From positions 134,001 to 198,000 of the forward strand of contig JAYJMM010000121.1 in assembly GCA_037349105.1 (NCBI GenBank): a DNA stretch of 64,000 nucleotides. Direction: 5' to 3'. Below, one piece after another: positions 24,801-31,107 of this stretch (positions within the stretch are counted from its first letter, which is position 1; every line of letters starts with the position of its first letter). The notes under the pieces were generated by a model that saw only the letters and a list, made by a program, of their open reading frames with translations, made no database searches and was not told where the DNA came from. Source of the stretch: Limnomonas spitsbergensis. Taxonomy: Eukaryota; Chlorophyta; Chlorophyceae; Chlamydomonadales. A program made the translations under genes and the position numbers.

Positions 24801-25924
24801 TGATCCCCATTTACTGAATTTGACGATGCAGTTTACTCACCTGCCGTCTGCAGGCTGAGCTGTTGCTGAAGTGATGTAGAAGCATTGCAAAATAGGCATA
24901 GGCATAGGCATAGGCATAGGCATAGGCATAGGCATAGGCATAGGCATAGGCATAGGCATAGGCATAGGCATAGGCATAGGCATAGGCATAGGCATAGGCA
25001 TAGGCATAGGCATAGGCATAGGCATAGGCATAGGCATAGGCATAGGCATAGGCATAGGCACAGGCACAGGAACAGGAACAGGAACAGGAACAGGAATAGG
25101 AACAGGAATAGGAGTAGGAATAGGAATAGGAATAGGAATAGGCTTTTGCCGCACTCCAACTCCTTTAATTGCCTCTTTCACCTAACTTGACGATGCTTGC
25201 CGTGCCTGTTTGGCTCCTTGTCTATCCCCTCAAAAAAACTTGCTCAACGCGCCCACTGAGCCCTTTTGTCTTTCCCAGCCCTTTCCTCTCGCTCTCTCTC
25301 GCCAGCTGAGCGCCCCTTGTCTCGCCCGCCCGCCCGCCCACTGGCCCGCGCGCCCGCCCAGCGCCCCTTGTCACTCTCCTTCCTTCAAAAAAGCTGCTTG
25401 CTCAACGCGCCACTCAGCCCTTTGTCTCTCTCAGCCCTTCCTCTCTCTCGTGCGCGCCCGCTCAGCCCTTAGAATGTCTCTCCCCATGCATCCCCGGTGG
25501 GCTCAGTGGTACTGCACTGATTGGCAGCCCACCTTGAGGTTTGTCGCGAGCGAGCTATCCTAATTTGGGATATAACTGCTGTGGGTCGATCGGTACTTGA
25601 CGCCTCATGCTTCGGCGGAGTGCGTAGTATTTCTTTCTTTCTCTCCCCATGCTTCACAAAAACCTTAACCCTATACCCTTAACCGTAAACTCTAAGTTGC
25701 CTAAACCCTTAACTCTCAACCTTAAATCCTTGAATGCCTCTCCCTTAAAGCCTTAACCCAAAACCCTGAACCCATGCTCCACCAAACAGCTTGCTCAGCG
25801 CGCCCAGAAGAAATCTGTGGATGACGGCGAGGTCCTTCGATACGAGCAGTACAACGTGAAACATGGAGCGAAGTACGCTGAGGTGGATGGTAACGGAGCG
25901 GAAGAGCTACTCGAAGAGTGGTAG
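877..25924 (+). CDS. FIGNL1: Fidgetin-like AAA ATPase (FIGNL1 family), 14 exons
   Basis: AAA ATPase of the fidgetin/FIGNL1 meiotic clade; FIGNL1 proteins remodel RAD51 filaments and limit crossovers in the nucleus (family knowledge). Exons: 1030-1122 (start tentative; open back to 877), 1508-1597, 7885-7956, 8245-8955, 10813-11041, 14019-14077, 14413-14541, 14974-15066, 17563-17628, 18395-18487, 19231-19347, 20398-20478, 23353-23475, 24523-24612, 25790-25924. All junctions keep frame; if 1030-1122 is included this is 15 segments and about 726 residues. Visible motifs: FVSA (FxxA-type RAD51-binding motif) near the end of exon 8245-8955; VSWEDIAG and EIVVWPML; Walker A GPPGTGKT (14974-15066); [14 protein letters not shown]; Walker B IFIDEID (18395-18487); sensor GATNRPE (19231-19347); arginine-finger region [11 protein letters not shown]; Vps4-like end YSGSDMRNF and a C terminus ending [13 protein letters not shown] and TLIGK favour fidgetin/FIGNL1 over spastin or katanin. 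The first two or three exons are the least certain because the N terminus is poorly conserved. A TGTAA, the green-algal polyadenylation signal, lies at 25927. Confidence 0.85.
1583..6925 (+). repeat. 36-bp tandem array, 148 copies, each with a splice donor
   Basis: The unit runs CGTGCTTGGATTCAG then GTAAGCGCACAAATGTCTACA. The first unit is the last 15 bases of exon 1508-1597 plus the start of its intron, so every unit repeats the exon edge and a CAG|GTAAGC donor. Spacing is exactly 36 bp from 1583 to 6911, with a final degenerate partial copy. Units differ mainly at two sites: CG/CA in the second codon base (Arg/His) and TCT/TCA (synonymous Ser). One unit near 4771 has GCTCAC instead of GCGCAC. 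Because 36 is a multiple of three, the exon frame stays open through the whole array to 6976. Confidence 0.95.
7440..7956 (+). repeat. Tandem copies of exon 7885-7956 with flanks (about 150 bp)
   Basis: Three decayed copies precede the functional exon, near 7450, 7605 and 7735. The first two retain CTGCAGCAGCTTCAGGCAG-like and AAGCAGAGGAAGGAAGCT segments. The third is mostly destroyed except for its 3' part. The pyrimidine-rich segment around CTGCTCAAATTG also repeats. None of the three keeps the CAACAG|GTAAGC donor, so only the last copy can be spliced normally on both sides. Confidence 0.8.
8937..9885 (+). repeat. Donor echoes of exon 8245-8955 (about 95-117 bp units)
   Basis: The exon ends GGGCAGCAGCAG|GTAAAA. 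About nine further GGCCAGCAGCAG|GT-like segments follow, near 9072, 9185 (donor lost), 9283, 9381, 9480, 9573, 9673, 9749 and 9866. They are separated by variants of GACACACCCTGGGG, TTTATTCATGAAGCTACC and TGTCCAAGGTTTGAAATC. Several carry GTGAGAT, a better donor than the GTAAAA at the exon itself. Confidence 0.8.
9887..9955. repeat. Cluster of overlapping short palindromes (CCTATAGG / CCCTAGGG)
   Basis: Several CCTATAGG, CCCTAGGG and GGCCTATAGG-type words follow each other and can pair in alternative hairpins. The cluster lies in the intron between exons 8245-8955 and 10813-11041. Confidence 0.6.
10123..10540 (+). repeat. 58-bp tandem array, seven copies plus a partial one
   Basis: CCTGTCATGG recurs at 10123, 10181, 10239 and so on to 10529, always 58 bp apart. 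Each unit contains AAGTGCATATTG followed after a T-rich loop by CAATATGCACTT, a perfect inverted repeat that would form a hairpin in DNA or in the pre-mRNA. Confidence 0.9.
10700..10812 (+). pseudogene. Decayed upstream copy of the start of exon 10813-11041
   Basis: It starts CCGCAG|GGTGGCGGTGGGTACC, the same acceptor and first codons as the real exon 113 bp downstream. The copy then decays (CTCTCTAAAGAAACAGGTGA against CCTCTCAAGAGGCAGGTGC) and soon reads into stop codons. Confidence 0.8.
11276..13920 (+). repeat. 55-bp tandem array, 48 copies
   Basis: ACAGGGTTATTGGTAGACCT recurs every 55 bp from 11281 to 13866. Units differ mainly at GTATC/ATATC and at GGAAACGCC/GGAATCGCC, GGAAACACC. It fills most of the intron between exons 10813-11041 and 14019-14077. 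55 is not a multiple of three, and no obvious exon edge is contained in the unit. Confidence 0.95.
14200..14225 (+). pseudogene. Possible acceptor echo before exon 14413-14541
   Basis: CATCCAGATGGTGAGTT resembles the true acceptor CATTCAGGTGGTGAATG 200 bp downstream. Weaker TTCAGGG-containing echoes lie near 14262 and 14785. It could also be read as a 3-nt exon, which is unlikely. Confidence 0.4.
14645..14725 (+). pseudogene. Decayed copy of part of exon 14413-14541
   Basis: The segment GCCAAGCGGCTGGTGCAGGA is identical to the exon and continues GATTGTGGATTGACC, where the exon has GATTGTGGTCTGGCC; the change creates a stop codon. A remnant of the exon end (ATTTATTCACAGTGAGG) follows. Confidence 0.8.
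15137..15230 (+). mobile_element. Second dispersed element family, copy A
   Basis: AACTGCTGTGGGTCGAGCGG followed by TACCTCACGCC, a small hairpin and a T-rich end matches a second copy at 25549-25645. The overall plan (ACGCC hairpin, then a pyrimidine tail) resembles the more abundant 90-bp family. Confidence 0.6.
15226..15715 (+). repeat. G-rich imperfect tandem array, about 50-60 bp units
   Basis: GTGTGGAGAGGTCGGGG and GGGATGGAGGGGTGAA recur about nine times with variation. The array lies within the intron after the Walker A exon. Confidence 0.85.
15845..15940 (+). repeat. 20-bp tandem repeat
   Basis: The unit CACAATGTGGCACAACACGG is repeated about four times and is flanked by related ACGGCACGATAC words. 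Confidence 0.85.
16060..16835 (+). repeat. 79-bp tandem array, nearly ten copies
   Basis: TCTGACGGCGGCCAGAGGGC recurs at 79-bp spacing (for example 16141 and 16220). Long minus-strand ORFs across it are repeat artefacts. The unit holds no recognisable exon edge. Confidence 0.9.
17655..18290 (+). repeat. Imperfect repeats of about 145 bp, four to five copies
   Basis: Repeated landmarks are GCAGAGGAATCTTGCG, CTCTTCCTCAGC and a GCCGTCC segment followed by CATGATTA-like sequence. The first copy begins about 30 bp after the donor of exon 17563-17628. Confidence 0.75.
18325..18360 (+). pseudogene. Acceptor echo of exon 18395-18487
   Basis: GTTCTCAGGTCAACACAGTT then TTCACC is a decayed copy of the true acceptor region ATGCTCAGGTCAAGGCTCTG then TTCACC about 65 bp downstream. 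Confidence 0.7.
18950..19115 (+). repeat. 7-bp microsatellite (GCATGGT)n
   Basis: Variants of GCATGGT/GCATGGC and then GCATGGG repeat across about 165 bp. Confidence 0.95.
19148..19200 (+). pseudogene. Upstream decayed copy of exon 19231-19347
   Basis: It reads CCACAG|GGCAAACACGAGTCTAC and would encode [13 protein letters not shown], parallel to [14 protein letters not shown] of the real exon. It ends after about 50 bp without a donor. Confidence 0.75.
19419..19485 (+). pseudogene. Downstream copy of the 3' part of exon 19231-19347
   Basis: It contains AGCAGCGGCTGCAGGGTGCT and GCCACCAACAGGCTGGAG|GTGAGG, so the donor is retained but no acceptor is visible. It differs from the exon at few positions, so the duplication looks recent. 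Confidence 0.85.
20050..20140 (+). repeat. Short CTGGGCACA-type repeat
   Basis: CCTGGGCACACA-like words repeat about five times. The 150 bp before it is rich in ACGGTACGG words. Confidence 0.6.
20278..20365 (+). mobile_element. 90-bp dispersed element, copy 2
   Basis: ACGGCGCGGATGTGGCTTTA, GGCTGCGCTGATTCCTTAAC and CCCCACGGGGCGTAGC are followed by TTTCTTTCTTAC. It lies immediately upstream of the acceptor at 20397, so its pyrimidine tail adds to that acceptor's polypyrimidine tract. Confidence 0.8.
20540..20580 (+). pseudogene. Donor-side echo of exon 20398-20478
   Basis: GTGCGGTGGCCAGGTAGAAG then ATGGTGAGGTTGATG repeats the end of the exon and its ATG|GTGAGG donor about 80 bp downstream, with a premature TAG in the exon frame. 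Confidence 0.8.
20613..22713 (+). repeat. 22-bp tandem array, 95 copies
   Basis: The unit starts GTTACCTACTGATTAG and ends CTCTAG. The period is exactly 22 bp from 20613 to 22703. Variation is mostly GATTAG/CATTAG/GGTTAG and TAGGTT/TGGGTT. It fills most of the intron between exons 20398-20478 and 23353-23475. Confidence 0.95.
22813..22905 (+). mobile_element. 90-bp dispersed element, copy 3
   Basis: GGCAACGGCGTGGGTGCTGC, ACTGTTCCTTAACC and ACGCCCCTGCGGGGCGTAG, then a run of T. It sits between two copies of an intronic segment containing ATACTGTGGGA.AGAAG (22740 and 22935). Confidence 0.8.
23137..23352 (+). repeat. 72-bp tandem acceptor echoes of exon 23353-23475
   Basis: Exon-start sequence CTAG|GTGGCGCG begins at 23137, 23209, 23281 and finally 23353 (the functional exon), exactly 72 bp apart. 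Each unit includes TCACACCTAG, the GTGGCG..ATGCTGCTGGGGGTG exon start, and CTCCC..GATGCATGTTTCACAC. The three upstream units lack the rest of the exon. Confidence 0.9.
23480..23600 (+). repeat. Degenerate telomere-like tract (AACCCTAA)
   Basis: CCCTAAACCCTAAACC and related words occur within the intron after exon 23353-23475. Similar short tracts occur at 25660-25770, 28015-28220, 50470-50590, 52310-52375, 54845-54905 and 55205-55260. Confidence 0.7.
23636..23705 (+). pseudogene. Decayed copy of the body of exon 23353-23475
   Basis: CACACGGACAGCAACTCGCG and GAGTGGCATGCGCAATCTCA and TCCAGGAGGCCTGTCAC parallel the exon's [19 protein letters not shown] stretch. The donor has become CACGTGGGGG. 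Confidence 0.8.
23874..23965 (+). mobile_element. 90-bp dispersed element, copy 4
   Basis: GGCGCGGACGCGGCCC, ATGCCGCGCTTTCCTTAACC and CTCACGCCCCTGCGGGGCGT are followed by TTTCCTTCCTTCC. Confidence 0.8.
24245..24420 (+). pseudogene. Decayed upstream echoes of exon 24523-24612
   Basis: One echo near 24250 (TTCCTTAAGGGTCCTATTTG) preserves the acceptor side. A longer one at 24365-24445 (TTGCGAGATGCTCAGCATAG then CGGTCAGGACGTCGGGGGC) preserves most of the exon with stops. Confidence 0.75.
24680..24727 (+). pseudogene. Downstream echo of the end of exon 24523-24612
   Basis: AAGATGACCTGAGGCCGGTT then GGGCTAAGAGAC repeats the final codons of the exon about 90 bp downstream, without a donor. Confidence 0.75.
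24728..24805 (-). mobile_element. 90-bp dispersed element, copy 5
   Basis: Reverse orientation: CTACGCCCCGTGGGGCATGA, GTTAAGAAAACAGCGCAGCC and CATCCGTCCCGTTACCATG. Confidence 0.75.
24896..25145 (+). repeat. 6-bp microsatellite (AGGCAT)n grading into (AGGAAC)n
   Basis: About 28 copies of GGCATA run to about 25060, followed by GGCACA, GGAACA and GGAATA variants. It produces long open frames on both strands (HRHR, MPMP, CLCL) that are artefacts. Confidence 0.95.
25235..25420 (+). pseudogene. Two upstream acceptor echoes of the last AAA ATPase exon
   Basis: CTTGCTCAACGCGCCCA near 25240 and CTTGCTCAACGCGCCA near 25398 repeat the first 17 bases of exon 25790-25924 (CTTGCTCAGCGCGCCCA). Both are preceded by A-rich sequence and followed by CTCAGCCC..TTTGTCT. 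Confidence 0.8.
25549..25650 (+). mobile_element. Second dispersed element family, copy B
   Basis: AACTGCTGTGGGTCGATCGG then TACTTGACGCC, a TGCTTCGGCGGAG hairpin arm, GTGCGTAG and TTTCTTTCTTTCTC. It matches the copy at 15137-15230. Confidence 0.65.
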
Positions 25925-26443
25925 TATGTAACAGTGTGAATTGTAGGCAGCGCCCGGCCATATTGGGGAGCTGTCAGGCAAGTCGCATCCAGGCCAAATG
26001 GGAATATAAATGAGCCGGCATGCGGCCGGTGGCCCAAACAGCAGGGCTTGCTTAACACAAACCTGCTGGTTCTAGGCTGGATGTTAGCTGAAGTGTAGCT
26101 GAACTGCTTAAGTGCAGCTGAAGTGTAGATGCAGTGCAAATTCACCACTGGTATAATGGACCTTTGGAATGCACATTACTTGCAAATAGTAGTTTTCAGC
26201 TTTCTTACAGAAGATCAAAGTGTCACAGTCTAATGGGCACAAAAACTAAGGCGTGAGGGTCTTAAAAGGGCCTACACCATATCAAAACTTCTTATTACTG
26301 ACATCACTCACACATTGCTAGTAGATGGAAGCTGGTAGAACACGTGACGATTCTTCTACAGCCCTGGGGATTTATATTGCTGCGCTTGGATGCTGAAGTC
26401 TCATTAACACAGAGGTTCTCTCAACAGCCCGGCACCACCTCAG
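25925..26443. other. Gap after the AAA ATPase gene
   Basis: This holds the probable 3' UTR (TGTAA at 25927) and then AT-richer sequence. No feature beyond that was recognised. Confidence 0.4.
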
Positions 26444-26620
26444 TCCCAAAGTATGATGATCATCCAGCACAAAAGCAGTTACATTGTACCATACGACGCA
26501 CACAGATTTCAACAATGGTATACAAGGATGCCAGCGTGCCTGGAGATATCCGTTTTCAAAGGAACTCTTAAGACCGAACTAGGACTTGATGATACCCTCG
26601 CTCAATTGCGCAGACAAACG
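26444..26620 (+). CDS. Possible internal exon, unknown protein
   Basis: After the acceptor CCACCTCAG|TCCC a 59-codon open frame contains SSYIVPYDAHRFQQW and LGLDDTLAQLRRQT, with a mixed composition unlike the surrounding repeats. A weak donor ACG|GTGATT closes it. I do not recognise the protein. It could belong to the same gene as 27331-27490, but the phases only match if a different donor is used. Confidence 0.35.
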
Positions 26621-26689
26621 GTGATTGTGTTGCGGTCCAGTAGATGCAGTATTATTTAAGTATCATGGAAACGACAAAAACGCAAACTG

Positions 26690-27300
26690 ATTTAGACACT
26701 GGAAAAAGTGTTGCCGGATAAAATAGTTCCCTCCCAACTGGGCTGAAATAAAAACAACTAAGATTGCTGGAGAAAGTTTATTACATTGGGGAATAAATAA
26801 GACTGCCGGACAAACTAGACAAACAGTGCCCAGCCAGCCAGCTGGGCTGGCATGACAGCAACTAAGATTGGAAGAGACGACAAAAGCCTCTGGACTGGGC
26901 CAGTACGAAAATGCTGGTATGAAAAAGCTAAGATTGCAGGAGAAAGCAATGCCCTCCAAACTGGGCTGGTCCATATGGAAACAACCAGGATTGTCGGACA
27001 AAAAAGTGCCCTCCCAACCAGCTGGGCTGATTTGAAAACAACTAAGATTTCAGAGGAAAACAGTGCCCTCATGGGTGGGCTGTTATGAAAACAAGTAGAT
27101 TTGCAGGAGAAAGCATCGACGTTCCAGCCAGCTGGGCTGATTTGAAAACAACTAAGATTTCAGAGGAAAACAGTGCCCTCATGGGTGGGCTCTTATGAAA
27201 ACAAGTAGAACTGCAGGAGAAAGCATCGCCGTCCCAGCCAACAGGACTGGCATGAAAACAACTAGGATTGCAGAGGAAAAAAGTCCCCTCATAGGTGGGC
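26690..27300 (+). repeat. Imperfect tandem array of about 70-75 bp
   Basis: GAAAACAACTAAGATT, GCAGGAGAAAGC and GCCCTCCCAACCAGCTGGGC recur about eight times. It precedes a C-rich acceptor at 27330. Confidence 0.85.
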
Positions 27301-27330
27301 TGATATCCACCCCCCCCCCCCCCCCCTCAG

Positions 27331-27490
27331 CTGGTTGGTATGCAGCAGCATTGCCATCCAGTACACAAACACTGAACAGCGGCGTGAAAACATATCGCAA
27401 GCATACGGAGTTGATTTTGAAGAACGAAAAGCCCAACTGTCCACATACATTGACATTGCTTTTCTGCATACGAACAAAGGATGTGCTTAA
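27331..27490 (+). CDS. Putative terminal exon, unknown protein
   Basis: A run of C ending CTCAG| gives a strong acceptor. The frame then reads WLVCSSIAIQYTNTEQRREN, continues with SQAYGVDFEERKAQLSTYID and ends at TAA 27488-27490. The composition is protein-like and non-repetitive, which is why I favour it over the longer overlapping ORF in another frame. The family is not recognised. The exon needs a preceding exon ending in phase 2, which I could not place. Confidence 0.45.
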
Positions 27491-29000
27491 TAAGACCGGT
27501 AGGCATAACACATATTGTGAATAAGAACGTGACCACGAGCTGCATGTTAGCGGTGCTCAGTGATGCATCGGCATATATAAGTGGAATATTTCCAGAGTCT
27601 TATTAGTAAATACGTTCAGGTACTTACGGGCACCCTACGCCCTGCGGCTCGCCTTTGCAATAGGCATACCATATTAGTGTGAATATAAATTAAACCACAA
27701 ACTGCCGACAAACTGCCTGTTCTCGGTGCTCACGCCTAGTAGGCCATCTCAGGCCTAGTAGTAGGCCATCTCAGGCATAGTAGGAATAAACATATAAAGG
27801 ACATAGTCCCACAGTGTCGGTATCGATGTTCAACTGAGTTTGCAGCAGTGACATCCTGGCGGTACATCCTGACGGTGCTTTGAAATAGGCGTGACAAATA
27901 TTGTGAATAGGAGGTTACTTGAACATCAAAAAAGTTATAGTGCTCATCATTATTCGTGATTGCGCATTCAGCAGGTAGGCCCATGCGTGATCAGACATGC
28001 ACGACCCAGGCCAGGCAGTAGACCCTAAACCCTCAACCAGGGGCCAGACAGCAAACCCTGTATCCTAAGCAGGAGCCCAGGCAGTAAACCTTAAACCTGG
28101 GCCCAGACATTAAAACCCTAAACTCTCAACCTAGGCCCTAGCAGTAAACCCTGAACCTGGGCCCAGACATTAAACCCTAAACTCCAAACCCAGACACAGG
28201 CAGTAAACCCTACACCCTTGATTGCGATCATCATTATTCAGGCGCATTTGGCAGGTAGGCCCATGTGTCATGAGAACTACACAAACCGGGCCCAGGCAGT
28301 ACAAATTTGAAGGGTCGTGTGTTTGTAGCCTGTATGCAATGTTTACTCTTCGCCCCTATAACAGCATCAGATATTGCGACTCGACTGACGTCACACATCC
28401 TCACACATCCCAACACATCCTCACACATCCCAGCACAGCCTGACAGCGGTCTGATGCATCCTCAAACATAAACACCCACCTTCAATGTGCACGCGTAGCA
28501 TTGGAGCGTTTCCCAACATCCCCCGGCCCCCAAATAGACATCAAATCAAAAGCCAGGACGTTAATGATTTCTGATTCATAAACAGTTCCTGTGGCCACGT
28601 AAATATCTCCTTGAAATATCTCATATAATGATCTTTTTGGAACTTGTGATCGAAATGTCTTGAAAATTCACACGCTAGCCACAGTTTGGTGCACAACTAA
28701 GGCAGCGGGCAAAGATCAACTGAGAAAATAGAGCAGCAGGCTGAAATACCTCATTGGATAATCTCATTGGAATATATCATTCGAATATCTCATTGCAATA
28801 CCTTGGTACATGCTAGCCACGCATTTGGTACAATCTAGCCAGGCATTTGGTACAATCTAGCCAGGCATTTGGTACAATCTAGCCAGGCATTTGGTACAAT
28901 CTAGCCAGGCATTTGGTACAATCTAGCCAGGCATTTGGTACAATCTAGCCAGGCATTTGGTACAATCTAGCCAGGCATTTGGTGCACAACCAAGGCAGCA
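27491..29000. other. Non-coding stretch with telomere-like tracts
   Basis: It contains two similar donor-like segments, TTCAGCAG|GTAGGCCCATG (27968) and TTTGGCAG|GTAGGCCCATG (28245). Between them lies a degenerate repeat pairing CCCAGGCAGTA with AACCCTAAACC (about six copies, 28000-28220). No convincing gene. Confidence 0.5.
28815..28985 (+). repeat. 22-bp tandem repeat, about eight copies
   Basis: TAGCCAGGCATTTGGTACAA then TC repeats about eight times with few changes. Confidence 0.9.
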
Positions 29001-29299
29001 GGCAGCGATATATTTATAGAAAACTAACACTCAGCAACAGGGCAGCACCTGAGTGGTAGCCCTGGGGTCCCCTAGGAGACCTCAGGCTGCTCCCCCAGGG
29101 AGTGCTCTTGGCAGCAGGGTAGCACCTACGTGGCAGCCCTGACACACTTTCGGAACCCTCAGACGAGTACTCCTCCCCGAGGGACGGGGTTACAGGAGAA
29201 CATTCCGGCTGCAGCAGGGCGCATAGATTGCAAGGGATCGATGAAGGGGCAGCGGAGTGCATGATGGATAGGGGAGCGCTCATGCAGCCTCCTGAGATG

Positions 29300-29881
29300 T
29301 CATCGGCCATGTTGCCATCCGATAAGCTTGTTCGCGTCCGCGCCCTGGCCACCGCTGCGCAGGGCTGCCACGTTCTTGGTCATGAGGGAGCCCCAGGCCA
29401 CACTCTTGCCCCCGTGCAGGACGGCCACCCTCTCAGCCGCTAGCCGGTCCGAGACCGCGCCCTCGCCACCGGCATGCAAAGCGGCCATCCTCCCGACCAC
29501 CATCTTCCCCGAACCAACGCCCTTGCCGCCGCCGAGCAGGGTGGCTATCCTCCCGGCCGTGCACAACGGATCGCTGTTGCCATGCTGCAAAGTAGCTCCT
29601 ATCGATCGCATCGACGCGGCGGGGCGCGGGCGGGAGGATAATGCGGTCGTTCCTGCCGCCAGTGTGTGGTGCTGGTCTAGGCTGGCCCTCCCGCAGCCTT
29701 GTCGGCCGCTAAGGCGTGAAGCCGGTGCCACCCTGCCTGTGCCAGGTTGATTGAGTGTTAGCTCTGCAGCAGCGCTACCGACTGTTCGAATCATCACCGC
29801 GCCTGTTTGGCCTGCTGCTGCTCCTGCTGCTTCGGCCACCCCGTTGCGGTTGACTCCTGCTGTTGTTGCTGTCGCTGTCAC
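29300..29881 (-). CDS. Low-complexity ORF, 193 codons, uncertain
   Basis: The minus-strand frame encodes Ala/Gly-rich sequence with an imperfect repeat of roughly 24 residues around motifs like AALHAGGEGA, VAVLHGGKSV and ATLLGGGKGV. An overlapping plus-strand ORF (29328-29750) is Pro/Ala-rich. The protein-level repeat slightly favours minus. No domain is recognised and splice sites could not be settled, so it may be an exon, a complete small gene, or neither. Confidence 0.3.
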   Translation of the reverse strand: MTATATTAGVNRNGVAEAAGAAAGQTGAVMIRTVGSAAAELTLNQPGTGRVAPASRLSGRQGCGRASLDQHHTLAAGTTALSSRPRPAASMRSIGATLQHGNSDPLCTAGRIATLLGGGKGVGSGKMVVGRMAALHAGGEGAVSDRLAAERVAVLHGGKSVAWGSLMTKNVAALRSGGQGADANKLIGWQHGR

Positions 29882-30126
29882 CCTGTTGCAGTTGACTCCG
29901 GCTGCTGCCGCTGCCGGTTGACTCCTGCTTCTGCCACCTCGTCGCCGTCGACTGCTTCCTTCTCTTTCACTGTTATGTAGTATAGCTTAAGGTAGGAGTA
30001 AATCATTTCGACACCTGAGCTGCTGCAGTGCCTCGTGCGCACAATGGCCAACGGGCGGATAGATAGGATGGGGCGGCTGTTGGTATTGACGGCAGATTGC
30101 TGAAGCTGATGCTGTAGCTGCTGCTT

Positions 30127-30333
30127 TTGCTACAGCTGCTGCTCTTGGACCGGAACATTGGCGAGCCTTGCGGCGTTGTTAGCGCCAAGCATCAACTCCC
30201 GGAACCTGAATTGAGGCAGAAGACAAAGGAGTTCGGCAAGCCAAATGGACCTTTTGATTGGAAGTTTAAGCAAAGGATCCAACCAACCGTCCTTCGTGAC
30301 TGCCTGGCAGTAAAAATAGTGCACACCAAGTAA
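30127..30333 (+). CDS. Possible C-terminal exon, unknown protein
   Basis: The plus frame reads NIGEPCGVVSAKHQLPEPEL then LRQKTKEF and GPFDWKFKQRIQP, ending KIVHTK and a stop just before a partial copy of the 90-bp element. The opposite strand also has an 83-codon ORF here, so the strand is not certain. Confidence 0.25.
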   Translation: MLQLLLLDRNIGEPCGVVSAKHQLPEPELRQKTKEFGKPNGPFDWKFKQRIQPTVLRDCLAVKIVHTK

Positions 30334-30339
30334 CAGATG

Positions 30340-30380
30340 CGGCGCGGATGTGGCTATGGCCCCAGGCTGCGTCGCGTCCA
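30340..30380 (+). mobile_element. 90-bp dispersed element, truncated copy 6
   Basis: Only the 5' part GGCGCGGATGTGGCTATGGC then CCCAGGCTGCGTCG is present. Confidence 0.6.
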
Positions 30381-30637
30381 CTGTCTATCATGTTAACTTA
30401 CCTGCTCCCTGTCTAACCTTGCCCTTCCACTTGCAGGTCCTACCCGTCTGAGGGGCCACGAGTCTGCTTCTTCACCAGAAAATCACCACTTCTGGTAACC
30501 AACAATGAGTTCCAACGACCACCACTACTATCTCTGCTACCACCACTGCTCTCACTGCTACCACTCAAAGAAAATCACTGCCGCTCCCCTCCCCGCCCCG
30601 CCGCATGTCCTACCTGTCCGAGGTGCCGGAGGTCTGC

Positions 30638-30985
30638 TTAGTTCCTCACTGGGCTGAATAGTGCAACAGGATCGCTGCCGATGATAGGTGCTCCACCCAT
30701 AACAGTTTTTTCGGTTGAGAAAGCACTGCAGGCCTTAGCAACACGTATTCCACCTTTGGCTGCGCCAGTGCCGGCAACAGGGCCGTCGCTGACTGCTGGT
30801 CCTCCGCTCACGGCTGTGCCACCACTCCCGCCTGAAGATCCTCTGCTGTTCACACGTCCTCGGCCCATCGCTGTGTCGCCAATCCCGCAAGTCATCAGAG
30901 CGTCGGTGCCGGCGCTGGCATAAGTGCCGCAGCTTATATCCTCCCCCTGCTGGTCATTCCGCTGCTGCTGCTGCTGCTGCTGCAT
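30638..30985 (-). CDS. Low-complexity ORF, 115 codons, uncertain
   Basis: The minus frame begins with a poly-Gln run and continues Gly/Ser/Ala-rich, ending near a GTGAGG donor-like site. Nearby paired segments TCCTACCCGTCTGAGG (30439) and TCCTACCTGTCCGAGG (30610) look like another echo of a short exon edge. No family recognised. Confidence 0.25.
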   Translation of the reverse strand: MQQQQQQQRNDQQGEDISCGTYASAGTDALMTCGIGDTAMGRGRVNSRGSSGGSGGTAVSGGPAVSDGPVAGTGAAKGGIRVAKACSAFSTEKTVMGGAPIIGSDPVALFSPVRN

Positions 30986-31107
30986 GTCCTTCTGCGGTTG
31001 TGGTGTACTGCTGGCTTGGAGGAAAAAACAAAAGTTACTGCACTACCAGTATCCAAGAGTTTTCACATCTGTGGCATTCATGCAGGCTGGGATGGAGTTT
31101 TGGGCTG

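Noticed and set aside
24833..25190. HRHR, MPMP and CLCL ORFs
   Set aside because: Six-base microsatellite read in different frames.
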